64,000 nucleotides of DNA from Phaseolus vulgaris (GCF_000499845.2 NC_023753.2:17236193-17300192), one strand, 5' to 3'. Shown: positions 19,538-32,257, counted from the first letter of the stretch. Made by a program: numbers and translations. Notes: generated from the letters alone by a model not told the origin.

Positions 19538-22169
19538 TCCCCTCCCCCTTGGAAAGGATTTGTCCTCAAATCCACGTCGTCCTTGTCTTCATTGGTACCT
19601 ACAAATGGAGATAGATCAATTACATTAAAAGTATCATGCACTCCATATTCAAGAGGTAGGTCCAATTTGTATGCATTGTTGTTGACTCTCTTGAGGACTT
19701 GAAAGGGTCCATCACCTCGGGGACTTAGTTTGGACTTCCTTTGAGTGGGAAATCGGTCTTTTCGAAGGTGAAGCCAAACTAAGTCTCCTTCCTCAAAAAT
19801 TATTTCTCTCTTCCCTTTATTGTGTGTTTTGCATACTTTTCATTTTGTTGTTGTATTTGGATTTTAACCTTCTCATGCATTTTCTTCACAAAATCGGCTT
19901 TGATTACTCCTTCCTTATGCACAAATTCTTGTGGATTAGGAAGAGGTAACAAATCCATAGGTGTGAGAGGATTGAATCAATATACAACTTCAAAAGGAGA
20001 AGCATTAGTAGTCTTGTGGACTACTCTATTGTAAGCAAACTCAATGTGGGGAAAGTACTCATCCCAAGATTTGTGGTTTCCTTTCATGATAGCCCTAAGC
20101 ATAGTTCCAATAGATCTATTGACTACTTCGGTTTGGCCATCCGTTTGAGGATGACAAGAAGTTGAAAATTGTAGTCTTGTTCCAAGTTTGCCCCCAAAGA
20201 GTTTTCCAAAAGTGGCTTATGAACTTGGGATCTCTATCGGATACTATACTTCTAGGTATACCATGGAGTCTCACCACTTCTCTAAAGAAGAGTCTAAAAA
20301 TATTTTGAGCATCGTCTACCTTGTGGCAAGGAATAAAATGGGACATTTTGCTAAAACGGTCTACTACCACAAAGGTAGAGTCATGGCCTCTTGCAGAACT
20401 AGGGAGTCCTAAAATGAAGTCCATGCTAATGTCTTCCCAAGGAGCATTTGCAATCGGCAAGGGGGTGTAGAGTCCATGAGGCATTGTTCTAGACTTTGCT
20501 TTTAAACATGATATGCATCTAGAGCAATGTCTTTGGACATCCTTTCTCATATGTGGCCAGTAAAATTTTTCTTTCTAAAGATCTAGAGTCTTATCAACTC
20601 CAAAATGGCACATGAGACCCCCTTCATGTGATTCCTTGACAAGGAGCTTCCTATGTGTGCCTTGGGGAATGCAAAGTTTTCCTTCTTTAAAAAGATATCC
20701 TTCGGCCACATAGTAACCTCCTTGTGCCCTATGTTGCATTGGGCATAGATGGATGAAAATTCTTGATCTTCTTGATAAAGCTCTCTTATGTGATCAAATC
20801 CAAGAATTTGGGCACCTAATTTTGAAAAGAGCACATGCCTCCTTGAGAGAGCATCGGCCACTATGTTGGTGCTTCCTTTCTTGTATTTGATTACATAAGG
20901 AAATTGTTCAAGAAACTCCATCCATTTAGCATGTCTCTTATTGAGCTTGTGCTGGACCTTTAAATACTTTAAAGACTCGTGATCACTATGGATTACAAAT
21001 TCTTTGGACACAAGGTAGTGTTCCCAAGTCTTTAGGGCTCGCACAAGAGCATAGAGCTCTTTGTCATAGGTGGGGTAGTTGAGGGTGGCACCATGGAGTT
21101 TTTCGCTAAAATATGCAATGGGGTGTCCACCTTGCAACAATACCGCGCCTATGCCCACTCCCGATGCATCACATTCTATCTCAAAGGTTTTAGAAAAATT
21201 TGGGAGAGCTAGAATTGGTGCATTGGTGAGTTGAGCCTTTAGCCTTTGAAAGGCTTGCTCATGCTTATCACTTCAACAAAATACAACATCTTTTTTGACA
21301 AGTTCATTGAGAGGGGAAGCTAACCTTGAAAAAATAGGTACAAAACGTCTATAAAAGCTAGCTAACCCATGGAAACTTCTTACATCGTTTACACTTTGCG
21401 GAGTTGACCACTCTCTGATGGATTTGATCTTCTCGGGGTCAACATGCACCCCCCTTTTGTTAACTATGAAACCTAGGAAAACTATGCTATCTATACAAAA
21501 GGTGCATTTATCACTATTGGCAAATAAACTATTTTTCCTAAGCACTAGAAGAACTTCCCTAGGGTGACTTAGATGGTCTTCTAGGGTTTTGTTATACACT
21601 AAGATATCATCAAAGTAAACTACTACGTATTTACCTATACAATCCCTCAAGGTATGATTCATAGGCCTCATGAATGTACTAGGGGCATTAGTGAGACCAA
21701 ATGGCATCACCAACCACTCATATAATCCAAACTTGGTCTTAAAAGCGGTTTTCCATTCATCACCCTCTTTGATTCGAATTTGGTGATACCCACTTTTAAG
21801 GTCAATTTTGGAAAATATAGTTGACCCATGTAGCTCATCAAGCATGTCATCAAGCCTTGGGATTGGATGCCTATACTTGATGGTGATGTTGTTGATTGCT
21901 CTACAATCACAACACATGCGCCATTTTCCATCTTTTTTTGGCTCCAACAAGACAGGTACAGCACAAGGGCTTAGGCTCTTTTGAACCCAACCCTTATCCA
22001 ACAAGTCTTGAACTTGTGACTCTATCTCCTTGGTTTCCTCGGGGTTAGTTCTATAAGCGGGCCTATTTGGTAGGCTTGCCCCCGGAATGAAGTCAATTTG
22101 ATGTTCTATACCTCTAATGGGAGGGAGTCCAATGGGTCCCTCATTAGAGAATAATATCTTCAAATTCAC
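19312..22169 (-). pseudogene. Chromovirus pol: RT, RNase H, integrase, broken (chromo I)
   Basis: Read right to left: RT with [32 protein letters not shown] and YFDDILVY (22169-21273); a TGA replacing a tryptophan codon at the RT-RNase H junction (21273); RNase H and tether with [10 protein letters not shown] and VADALSRR (21158-20583); a frameshift; integrase zinc domain and core with ISMDFILGL and VSDRDPKF (20550-20116); a frameshift; further stops including one in the VVY-FNP segment; then the integrase tail and an acidic, Gly-rich C-terminus (19665-19312) whose last ~75 codons lie in the LTR and contain GPITRSMANR. The element is dead, but its domain order is complete from RT onward. Confidence 0.88.
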
Positions 22170-22923
22170 TCAAAAGATTTTCCACCTGAGGAGGTAGACT
22201 CATGGGTTCATTACTTGTGGCAGTGCATGCAAGTGTTCCCTTACAAAAGATAAGGCTAGGTTGTTCAACAAGAAGCATATTTTCAAAGGTGTTTTTAATT
22301 CTTTTGTCTTGTTGAATGACCTTGTGGGAAGGAACACTCTTCTCCCGCGCCTTTTGTTTCTCAAGGGTTTTATCTTGATTTTCTATTTTTAATATGCTTG
22401 TAAGGGGTGTTATAAGATATTCCTCATTCTTTCTAGATTCACACCACCCCTCACTTGGCTTTTCTTTTTCTTTTTCTTTAGCTTCCCTTTCTTCTTCCTC
22501 TCTTTTCTTTTGTATCTTTCTTTCCTTCTTTACTTTATGTGAAGCAAATAATTTTTCTACCCTCATTTCCCAATCTAAGCAAGCTTCTACATTTTCTTTT
22601 CCATGGAAATGGGGTAGGTCTACCCTAACCTCTCTTGGGCTTTCTTGTTCTCTTCTATGTCTTCTAGGGGGTGCTTGATAATAATTATTTATTCTAAGGC
22701 TTCCCTCCCCAAAAGAATCATGATCTTTAGAGATAGATGAATGAGAGGGTAATTTTTTTGAAATGTGAGACTTCTCATCCTTTGCTTTAGTCAATTCATT
22801 TGTTTTGGTCTCATTCTCCAATTTTTTAGATGAAATTGATAGAATATCCTTGGAAAGTTGTTTTAAAAGAGATTTCAAGGATTTCACATCACTTTTAAGA
22901 GATTTTGAGGAGTGAGAAGACAT
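22144..22923 (-). pseudogene. Chromovirus gag N-terminus fused in frame to pre-RT linker (chromo I)
   Basis: A 259-codon frame starts at an ATG (22923) with a Ser/Lys-rich head. It enters the start of the gag domain (VRVDLPHFHGKENVEA, WEMRVEKLF), then switches near 22540 to a Lys/Glu-rich stretch and to the linker that normally sits between protease and RT (LLSEFEDI). Gag core, zinc knuckle and protease are removed, yet the frame is kept across the joint. It overlaps by a few bases the RT piece in another frame. No function should be assumed. Confidence 0.75.
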
Positions 22924-24774
22924 GACTAAAGCTTTGTGTTTAGAAATGTTTTACTTTAAGAAAGATGAGGAAAGTTAATGAAGGTAGTTTTCCAGGTAAG
23001 AGAGGTGAGTCACAATGGACTACTTAAATACCAAGTCTTTGCCTTAGCCAAAAACTATCCCTCAAGATCTTAACACAAATCTTTCTTTAGGTAAATCACT
23101 TAAAACACAATGAGGATGTAGAAATCAAATTTTATGCAACAAAAACAATGCAAACTATCTAGCCACTAAAGCAAATATTATCAACGCTTAAAACAAAACT
23201 AAACAAAAGCAATTAAGCGTAGCTAACTAAAGGCAATTGATGTAATTAAAGCAATTAACAAATCCTAAGCTAGATAGTTTTAAGCTAGTCGGCCCTAGGT
23301 GAGGCTTCTTGGACACTTGGAGCCCTTGAAGACACACTCACCGTCTAAATGCGTGATTAACAAGTAATTAACAAGAGTTAAATTGCAAAGAAATTAAATG
23401 ACACTCCCTTTGTTGTTTTTTTCCAATTGCACTCCCTTTGTTGTTTCTTCTTTGTTGGGCCTTCCAAGGTGTGTGGTGTATTTAGTATGTGTTTGTTGCT
23501 GCCCCTTGCCTTTGATCCTCTTGGGATTAGGTAATTAAATTCTTCAATCCAGCACCTATTAAGCAAAACTAGACTCCCCTCAAGTCAATTCCCACTCAAC
23601 AAGTACCAATTGATAATTAATCCACCACCAAGCTTAGAGGTCAAAGAAATAAAGCAAGAAACAAATTAATTTGAAAAACAGTACCACACAAATGGAATTA
23701 AATATGACACAACTTAGAAAGAGTTCAAATGAAATTAGACAATCAAATAAAAAGGCACTCAAAGAAAGGAGGGCACACAAAAAGGAACCTATGGAATAGT
23801 ACTAGATTTGATTTGAAAACCAAAAAATAGGACCACTGAAACAAAATGTTGTGGTCCAGAATGCGTGACTTTCACAGATTTATGCTGAGTTGGCTCTTTG
23901 ATATTTGCTTCTGAAAATTGATACTCAAACAAATCAAGATCTTAACAAATTTTTAGCGTTAGTTTCACTCCAAACTCATGCACCAATTAATTTTAATAAT
24001 TTTTTAAAATCAGTGCTCAGAATCGCCAGATGTAGCGTCAGGATTGCACACTTTTTTTGTAATATTTATCTTTTTTTTTCTATTTCTTTTTTTCAACTGA
24101 TTCTTTTTTTGTTCTTTTGCTAACACCTCAATCTAGTGAAATCCAGAGGCTTAGAATTTTCTTATGTTGTACCTAATTTTCATAAGCAAAATCAGCCAAA
24201 ACAGAATGGTGGAAAACAGAGGATTTTGAAAATCTGAAAACAAAAAACAGAATGATATACTAACAAAAACACAATGGAAATGGTGTAATGGAATTTGTGT
24301 GGATCTAACACATAAATATGAACTCAAACTAAAAATTAAAAGGCACAAAAGGATCAAAACACAACAGATTTCAGATCAAGCATTCAAACAAAAAACAAGA
24401 AACAAATAAACCAAGAAAAGTACTACTAGGATTTGTTGACAAATATGGAAACACATGACTTAGACAAAACTTATGGATTCATAAAATGAAAAGACTCAAG
24501 AACATCATATGACCCAAATGAAATTTCAAGCAAGACTCAAATACCTAAAAATAAAAACAGCAACACAAAGATATCAAGAATCCTACACAAAATTGAAAAT
24601 AGATGTTCAAGCACAATTTTGAACAAACCCACCGATTGAAATGAATAAACAAGCATTCAAATCATATTAAAACACAAAAACAGCAAGACAACTTGGAATA
24701 AAGATGAACAACTAGGAAATAAGAAGAACTCAAAAAGAAAATTGCAAAGAGATACTCATCTTTGAAGAACCATA
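22924..24774 (-). other. Leader of chromo I (non-coding)
   Basis: An A/T-rich stretch of 1.85 kb between the primer site and gag on the minus strand. It matches in character the 1.3-kb leader of chromo II (29551-30892). Short open frames in it have no recognisable content. Confidence 0.65.
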
Positions 24775-24789
24775 GCTCATGATACCAAA
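24775..24789 (-). promoter_or_regulatory. Primer-binding site of chromo I
   Basis: The minus strand reads TT then TGGTATCATGAGC immediately after the LTR end, close to the initiator tRNA-Met site TGGTATCAGAGC. Confidence 0.8.
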
Positions 24790-25482
24790 TGATGGCATTC
24801 CTATGAGCTCTTCTTTGAGTTTTGGTGATGAAACTTGTGGAAGCTTGTGGAGGAGATGAACAAGGCCTTCCTAGGAAGTATGGGTGCCTTGAAGGTGCAT
24901 GAGAGTGGGGAATTGGGGAGGTTCGGCCAACCCCTTTGAAGGTGATGAAGTGAAGATTAAAACTTAGATGCTAGGCAAAGAGTAGTGTATGACACAAATT
25001 TGGCAGCATAACAATACTCTATTCAATCTTGAAAATACATGATGTTGGCTCCCCCTTTTATAGGCTAAGGAGGACCATAAAGGTTAACCTAATGATAAGA
25101 AAATGCAATCTAAATGAAATGTAAATGACATCACAAGGAACTCATGGCACATGGCCGATCCTAGTGAAGGAATCCTTCTAGAAATGTAGCAAATCTAGCA
25201 AATCTAGGTCAAATCCTCATGAAATCAAGTTTGTGCTATTTACACTACAACTAACACTAAGCTACTCTTGATGGGCCTTCATGTAGCATATACAAATAGC
25301 TCTCTCTTCCATCCGTAGCTTGGTCCAAGTCTTCATGGATTTGCTTGGCCATGGACCTAGTAATTGGTCTTAGACGCTCTCCCCCTTGCACTAGACACTC
25401 TCTCCTTTGCACTAGACGCTCTTCACTTGGCTCTAGACGCTCTTGGCTTTCATGGGGTGTTGAGCTTGGCCCTCTTCCATCA
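24790..25482 (-). repeat. 5' LTR of chromo I
   Basis: It is 693 bp, same ends as the left copy, with small indels between the two (for example an ACAAT insertion at about 25008 and a duplicated CAAATCTAG at about 25190). Confidence 0.9.
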
Positions 25483-26440
25483 TTTATACTAGTTCACTTT
25501 TAACCTAGAGCTACATCCAGTCCTCAGCTCACCACTGAGAATTCACTAAGTAATCAAAACCAAATTACAAACCACAGCCAATAATGTTGATCTTGAACCC
25601 CTCAAGAACACACAACACTCTCAACCAAAACCATAGTTTCCAAAAATATTATCTGAAACTGTTTTACAACACAATATAGAATTGAAAGAAAGAATTAGAG
25701 TACACATGGGCTTTACAAAGTTGAAGAACAATAGAACGAAAAACTCAAATTCCTACTTCACACAAAAAGAAATTATCAAAGAATGATTAACAAAGTCTAA
25801 CTCTTTGATCTTCTCTTGAAAACATTTTTATCAAAACTCTTTTATTCTTTTTTTTTTTAAATGATCATAAAACAATCTTTATATAGATTTTAAAAAGAGG
25901 TTAAAACAATTTGATCATTAAATGAAATATGATAAAAACATTTAAAAACAATTTGAAAATCATAATCTATTAAAAACACTTGATTGAATTTTAAAACAAA
26001 CTGATTGATTTCTTTTTCTATTAAAAACTAAACATATAAAGTTAGTTATTTTATCGAAATAATTGACTGTTTTTGCTTTACAAAAAAGACAAAAGAAAAC
26101 AAATCCTTTTTAAATCCTTTTTAAATCCTTTTCAAAACCTTAAGTGTAATTCAATCGGTTGTCACGATACATCAACCTGTTGAAAAACTTGTTGTAGTCA
26201 CCAGACTTTAAATAGAAGGCTTTTCAACTAGTTTAAAATACGAAACAACTAACTAAAATTAACATAGATTTGAAAAAATAAAACTTTCAAAAAAGATTTC
26301 AAATCATACGAACTTGGATCATAACTAAGTGCAAATTAACAATTCAAAATCTACCTAACTACACAGATATCAGTAAATTCTTCAATCCTTCAAAACTGGA
26401 TTGGAAATATCATAGCAACTTTGTTCAAGAAAAAGAACCA
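25483..26440 (-). repeat. Reverse-oriented copia LTR, right part
   Basis: It begins TTTATACTAGTTCAC and continues CTAGAGCTACATCCAGTC, the reverse complement of the copia LTR segment GACTGGATGTAGCTC ... GTGAACCAGTATAAA. It completes the LTR interrupted at 18860. The outer end is uncertain (about 26400-26500). Confidence 0.7.
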
Positions 26441-26979
26441 AAGTTCGTCCTTAGGAAGAACACTTATACATAATCTAATCCAATGAAAAATAAAATTCAC
26501 TGTATTCCTATTTTAAGCAACAATATTTAAATAGATGTCATGTCCGCTTGTCTAAACCATAAAATGGTGTAATGATATATAATATTATAATATAAAAACA
26601 TAAAAAAAAAAAAAACGATGTTTAATGGACTATGATGGAAGGATTTTAAATTAATCGTAATAGTTAATTCAAACTTCTAATTCGAGATATTATTGTATAT
26701 ATTGAATTTGTTTGACTACTTAGAAAAACTATAACAATGGTTGGTTAGTTGAAATAGTAACAATAATTTCATGCATTTTTCTAATTTTAAATTTCAAAAT
26801 ATTTAAAATCAAAACCAGCTTTTAGTTTTGTTGTTAATTTTACTCTCTCTTTTCAAACGATGATTAAAAATAAATACTTTAAATTCAAATTAAATTACAT
26901 ATTTTAATTTCTAATTTTAATCAATAATTATATAATTAACAATAACAATAATAAAAATAATTTATTTGTAGTTCATCAA
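26441..26979. other. AT-rich sequence, nothing recognised
   Basis: About 540 bp of AT-rich sequence with homopolymer and ATA-rich runs. No gene, RNA or repeat unit stands out. Confidence 0.5.
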
Positions 26980-27100
26980 TGTAATGGACAGAGTGCTCGG
27001 ATGCTCGGTGTACGACCGTGAGTAGGTCAGCTCGGTTGTAGGGTCCAAAGGATGGGTCGTGAGCTCGGTCCAAATGTTGGTCAGCCCAGATATTCTGAAT
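26980..27100 (+). repeat. Tat LTR fragment like the 3' LTR at 49086
   Basis: TGGACAGAGTGCTCGGATGC and the following GTGAGTAGGTCAGCTCGG, ending GGGTCGTGAG, match the start of the 49086 LTR. After about 27070 the two diverge. It may be the displaced left LTR of Tat-A. Confidence 0.65.
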
Positions 27101-27400
27101 ATAAAAGATATAATTGTTATTGTTTAAATTTGTTATCATGTTATTTTGAAGATAATATAAATGATTATTATTTTTAAGTCTGTTGAGATTCTGAAGATAA
27201 AAGATATAATTGTTATTGTTTAAATTTGTTATCATATTGTTATGAAAAACACAAATATTTGTAATTTTGTTATCATGTTATTCTGAAGATGACATAAATG
27301 ATTATTTATCATTTAAATCTGTTGTGATATTATTATCATCATCATGATCATGAACTCTCACATGAGAGAAATTATTCTTGTATTGGATATAGAAGCGTAG
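27101..27400. repeat. Short AT-rich duplications
   Basis: Blocks such as AAAGATATAATTGTTATTG and TTTAAATTTGTTATCAT occur two or more times between 27100 and 27310, roughly 90 bp apart. A GA-rich, TATA-poor stretch follows. No coding content. Confidence 0.5.
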
Positions 27401-27904
27401 TAGTGTAAAAGTACATGTCTAGGAAAGTTTTGGCAAGGAAAGACTTGGTATTTAAGCGCGTCCATTGGTGATCCACCTCTCTTTCCTGGGAACTTACCTG
27501 GTGTACTAGTTCACGGTCTACAATATGCAACAAAGATCAAACACTTTTTGACAAATTTTCCAAAACTCATGTGTCGAGAATGACAAGTGATTATGTCCCG
27601 CCGTAGCTCAACAATAAAGGGCAATATAACACCAAACTTTTATACTATACAGGTTCATAGAAGTGTTGGGCGACGGAGCTTATTGGCTAGAAATTCAAGA
27701 TGGTGGAGTCATCCCATGAACGTAGAATGCAACAAGCCTCAGGTTCTATTTTCACACATGGTAAGACGACCTAACTCAGTTACCCGAGTATAGGCGCCTT
27801 GTGAGATGAAATGGTTTGAACATGTGAATTATCTGAACTAGCACTTGGTCAGACGACCTAGTTCGGAGTAGATTCAATTATCCGAGCAGGCGTCCTATGA
27901 GATA
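27401..27904 (+). pseudogene. Tat integrase tail and post-pol fragment
   Basis: Near 27660 one frame reads VLGDGAYWLEIQDGGVIP, then stops, then NAT and a FYF ending: the extreme C-terminus of Tat integrase (compare 37490-37588). It is followed by the GGTAAGACGACC ... CCGAG units seen after pol in Tat-A (47107 on). The next bases jump back into pol (27905), so this is a rearranged or separate piece. Confidence 0.6.
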
Positions 27905-28638
27905 AGTTTGTTTGAGTCGAGGCTAGCCATGAGGAGGTCTTGGGGGTCAGCTTGGAGAAGGGGAGGAGACATCGGTCGATGATTCAGGGAACCCAGAGGG
28001 TCCCAAGAATAGCTACATATGGGTCGCTGGGAGATGAGATGTTTGAAGTCTTGTAGGTTGACACCACAGAGACTTGGATCACCCGCTACCAGCATTATCT
28101 AGTTGATGGGGTTGCTTCCTGTCGAACCTACAGAGGTTAAGATGATTAGGAGGAATGCAGGGAAGTATACCCTGATAGATGGCAAGTTGTTTCGTCATGG
28201 TTATACCCATCCTATCCTCACTTTTGTAAGTGGTGATCAGTGTACCCATATCATGGGGAGCTTCGCGGAGGCATTTGTGGCAGTCACATAGGTGGACGAG
28301 CTCTTTCTTTTAAGGTCATTCGTGCTAGGTATTATTGGCCAACGATGAAGGAGGATTGCGTAAAGTTTGTAAATGATGCGAGTAGTGTTAGATGCATGTT
28401 GATTGGCATCACGCACCAACCGAGGAGTTGCGGTCAATTTATTGCTCGTGGCCTTTCCATACCAGGGGAATAGACATCCTAGGTCCTTTCCTTTTGGCAA
28501 TACATCAGATGAAGTATCTCATAGTGGCATTGAATACTTCACTAAGTGGGTCGAGGTCGAGCTAGTTGCACAAATAACTGCTCACAAGGTGCAACATTTT
28601 GTGCGGAAAAACATAGTATGTTGTTTTGGGATCCCTGG
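27905..28638 (+). pseudogene. Tat-A pol: RNase H/integrase zinc domain, left of the insertion
   Basis: From about 28060 frames encode the WITRYQHYL-like linker, then GKYTLIDGKLFRHGYTHPIL and GSHIGGRALS, the zinc-binding part of Tat integrase, matching 36370-36640 of Tat-B. Frameshifts and stops are frequent. It continues through the core entry (GIDILGPF region near 28468) and stops at GGGATCCCTGG, where chromo II is inserted; the rest resumes at 46444. Confidence 0.8.
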
Positions 28639-29550
28639 TGATGGAAACCAAGTAGAGGATGCTCAAGCCCATGAAGCCCAAGCCCAACAAGGGGCCCAAG
28701 CCCAACGAATCACTAGGAGCATGGCAAGAGCTTTGGGACAAGAGTATCAAAAGATGGCTCTTCTTATTTCTTTTATAAAGTAGGGGTGCGGATGTAATAA
28801 ATAGGTGTGTAAGTAGTAAGGGATGCTAGGGGGAGTGTAGATAGGAGTTAAGAGGTGTCAAACTAGGAAGGAAAGTCACACTTCCTTCATGCACTAGTTG
28901 GCGCCGAATTTGAGTGTCATTTGGGGGACATTTGGCTTTGCATTTCAGCACCTTATAGGCTATAAATAAAGGTGCTGCCCTTGTACAAATCAGATTTGGA
29001 ATTTAGAAGTAGAGAGACTATACTCAAATTTAGAGAGAAATTGTGAGTCTTGTTGTCTTCTTCTTCCTTTGCCTTATCTTGTGTGCCAATGGTGAGCTTC
29101 AAGTGGCGGCAACCTTGCACTTATCTTAGAACAAGACTCCAAGTGGCGTGACTGAATTTCCAAAGTCTCAAACCAGCAAGCTTCATTCCATAAGTGTTCC
29201 TTCCTTCATTTCTTTCATTTTTATTCGGTAGTTTCCAATGCTTAGTGTTTTCCATTCATTTCCACCGATTGAAATTGTGTTTTCCAGCTTTGTGTTCAAT
29301 TTCTGTTCGGCACAATAGCTTAATCTTGCAATTCTGTTTGGTTTTCCATTCTTGTTCTTCATTCCTTGTTGTTTGATTCCATTTGACAATATATGGACTT
29401 CCATATGAGCTTTGGTTTGGTGCAAAGTCTTAGTGAGTTCTTGAATTAGAACATTGATCCAATTCTAAGTAAAGTGCCATTTCATGACCAACTCAAGTTG
29501 CTCCTAAGAATGTCAAAGAATCATGTATTCTTGTTATTGCATTCACATCA
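28639..29550 (+). repeat. 5' LTR of chromo II
   Basis: 912 bp, TGATGGAAACC to CACATCA. TATA box at about 28970 (GCTATAAATAAAGG); the 3' copy has lost five bases here. The first 145 bp carry the same reading frame that ends pol in the 3' LTR. Confidence 0.95.
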
Positions 29551-30892
29551 TGTGGTATCTAGAGTCTAGGCTTGTTTTTGCTTAAATTTTGAGTTGTATT
29601 GCACTTTACTTTCAAGAGCTCTTTAATTCAAGTTGTTTACCATTCTGTTTTAGGATTTATTTTGAGTATCCTTGCTGTTTTTTCTTTTGTTACACCAAGT
29701 GTTTGTGAAAAGGATTATGGCACTCATTGTTCATATGAGTATGACTGCTCTTTTGGAATGGCACTCTCCTTCCTAGAGCTGACCTTAAGCTTCCTTTCAC
29801 TTGTTGTTATATCTTGTGATATATCTTTTAATTTTGTAATCATGTCAAGTTTTGTCTTAGTCATGTTATTCCATAATTGTCATTACTTCTTGTAGTACTT
29901 TTATTGCTTTGATTGTTTCTTGCTTTGGTTTACTTTTTGTTTTTTGAGTTTATTGCTTGATCCTTTGTGCATTTTCATTTTTAGATTTGAGTTCATGCTT
30001 GTATTCTCATTCTATACAAGTTCCTTTACATAATTTCCATTATGTCTTTGCTAGTTCATCATACTGTTTTTCATTCCTAAATAGGCTCCTCTGTTTTCTT
30101 ACAAACGTGCTACTGTTTTCAATTTACTGCAATTAATTGGCTCACTTGAAATTTGTGAAAATTTGGATTTACTTTCTTCAAAGTGTTACAAAAGCATAGC
30201 AAAAAGAAGTATTCAAAAATTCCAAGTACACAAAAAATGATAAATAAAATACGAAAAGTGTACAATACTGCCGAAAAGAATACGGTAATTGGGCAGCAAT
30301 TTTGAAAAAATTATTTCTCTCAATTGGCTTACTGTTTTTACCTCATTCCAGTGCCATTATTGAGTTAAGACATTGAAGTTTCTGTGGTTAATTTTTCACA
30401 TTCCAGTTCGTTTTCAATCATTCCAGTTAAATCTGTAAACATAGCACAGCTTGCATTAAAAAAAATTTCCAGTAGCTTGTTTTCTGTTTTCTTCAATCTA
30501 CTCTAGCACTTTTCTTTAGGACTCTTTTGGTGTGCCTTCTTTATTCATTGAGTTCCTTATTTTTCTTGCTTATCTTTCATTCATATTCTTTTCCAGTTTG
30601 TCATATATTGTTTTATGTTTTTGGTTTAGCTTTTCTTGTTTATACCTTTTCTTGCTTGTCTTTTTGTTCTTCTAAAAGTTTTGTGGAGACTTGTTCTTAA
30701 GTGAGTTGGTTTGCTTTGACATTATTTCATTTGAAGCTCCTCCATTCCACAAGAAAGGCTTGGTTGAGGACAGAATACTTTCTTGGAGTGGTTTGAGTAC
30801 TTTCTTGGGCATTTTCCAGCAACCTATTTCTCACTTTATTTGTCTAACAAGTTTCTTTAATTGTTTGTTTCTGTTTTTTGTACTTTTTTATC
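29551..30892 (+). other. Primer site and leader of chromo II
   Basis: TGTGGTATCTAGAGTC at 29551 is the tRNA-Met-like primer site. The following 1.3 kb is T-rich untranslated leader without conserved frames, ending at the gag ATG (30893). Confidence 0.8.
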
Positions 30893-31645
30893 ATGGCTCA
30901 TTTTTCTAATGGAGAGTCCTCCAAGCCTTGCTCACCTCAAAAGGCAGCCTTTTTTTACGACTTAAAGAATGCCAAGCAATCAAATGCTCACTATCTTGAT
31001 GTGATAAGACAAATGAAGGCAAGGCTCCAAAGCTTGGAGTTAAGCCGTGAGGAAGTCCACCAAAACCGAGAGAGAAGACATCATCCTCCTCTTCGGCATT
31101 CTTCAAGGCATTCTCATTCCTCTCATGGATATTATGAAGACAATGCACGGCCAAGGCACCATCACCATGAAGAGGGGCGCCAATATGTGGCTGGCCCTTA
31201 TTCTCCCAATGTAAAACTTCCTAGTTTTAGTGGTGAAAGTGATCCTAATGTGTACTTAGGATGGGAGGCTAAGGTTGAGCAAATTTTCGATGTAAATGGG
31301 GTTAGAGATGAGCATAGGGTTAGATTAGCTTCTTTAGAATTTTTAGACTATGCCATGCAATGGTGGCATCAATATCTCATGGACATTGACCTACACAAGA
31401 GGTCGCCCGTGGTCTCTTGGAACGATTTGAAAGCTTGTTTACGCGCTAGATTCGTACTCCCACACTTTAGGACAGACCTATTGTTGAAACTCCAACAATT
31501 TCATCAAGGCACGCTAGGTGTGGATGATTACTTTAAACAACTAGACACGCTTTTAATTCGAGTTAATATGGATGAGAGTGAGGAAGCTGAGATAGCTAGG
31601 TTTGTGAGTGGCCTTCGAAGGGACATTCAAGACGTGGTAGAGTTA
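30893..31645 (+). pseudogene. Chromovirus gag, N-terminal part (chromo II)
   Basis: The frame opens at ATG 30893 with a coiled-coil-prone, Arg/His-rich head (His runs at about residues 65-95). The gag core follows: VKLPSFSGESDPNVYLGWE, AMQWWHQYL, a conserved PHFRTDLLLKLQQ segment and VDDYFKQ. It stops abruptly after EEAEIARFVSGLRRDIQ and a few residues, at the Tat-B insertion (31646). The frame resumes at 41869 with the same codon phase, so gag was open when Tat-B inserted. Gag forms the particle and binds element RNA. Confidence 0.9.
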
Positions 31646-32257
31646 TGATCCGGTCGGTCATCGGTCTGGGATGACGTCAGCCACTGATGGCCACGTGGGT
31701 TGTTCTTAGTGAGACAGGTGGGCCAAGGAAGCTGGTGTGTCTTCAAGAGGGTGATCAGGCGGAGATCGGTGGTCAGGAGGAGACCAGAGATCGGAGAGGC
31801 TATGCGTTCTATGGTACCATGCATGAGATTGGTCAAGGAAGCCAGTCGGTCGGTGACCGAATCCCTCTCGGCCCGTAACATGCACGGGGCAGGACAAAGG
31901 TGATCGCCCATGCGTTAGGTAGTACCTGGTATGCGCGATTGCCCTAGTCGCACCTGGTACCTACGCAAAGGTTGCACGAGACATCCAACGAAAGAAACAC
32001 GTTAAGTTACTTCGTGTATAGACAACGTGGGAGCGCAGGAGGTTATATAAAGGCATTCCACGTTGTTACAGAGGTACGTTTTTTGGATACTGGTAAAGAT
32101 CTAGTTTTTAAACAGAGAGAAGAAAGAGAATTCGCAGAGTGCACGGTCCTCACAAAGACTCAGAGTAAACGACTCTTTGGTGGTTTTGTTCACTGACTTA
32201 CGGAAGGCGGAGTTAGACGTTGCGGGGCCTTCAACAGACAAATCACCGGCAAGATCA
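31646..32257 (+). repeat. 5' LTR of Tat-B
   Basis: 612 bp, TGATCCGGTCGG to GGCAAGATCA. TATA box at about 32044 (TTATATAAAGG). The start is set by the 3' LTR/polypurine junction, the end by the 3' LTR/host junction. The usual U5 motif is replaced by a diverged GACTTACGGAAGGCGGAG. Confidence 0.95.

Larger units (their letters stand above)
18861..25482 (-). mobile_element. Minus-strand chromovirus, internally deleted (chromo I)
   Basis: LTRs at 18861-19537 and 24790-25482 both begin TGATGGCATTCC and end CCATCA on the plus strand. On the minus strand the primer site TGGTATCATGAGC follows the right-hand (5') LTR by two bases, and a purine tract (CAAGGGGGAGGGGA) precedes the left-hand (3') LTR. 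Flanks TTTAA (18856-18860) and TTTAT (25483-25487) are a 5-bp target duplication with one mismatch. RT, RNase H and integrase segments are of the CRM/Reina type ([26 protein letters not shown]). Gag core, nucleocapsid and protease are deleted. It sits inside a reversed copia LTR. Confidence 0.9.

Noticed and set aside
29183..29425. Minus-strand frame repeated at 46076-46318
   Set aside because: Repeated only because it lies in both LTRs of chromo II; no protein features.
31687..31911. Short open frames in the Tat-B LTRs on both strands
   Set aside because: Overlapping small frames in both LTR copies with no conservation pattern of their own.
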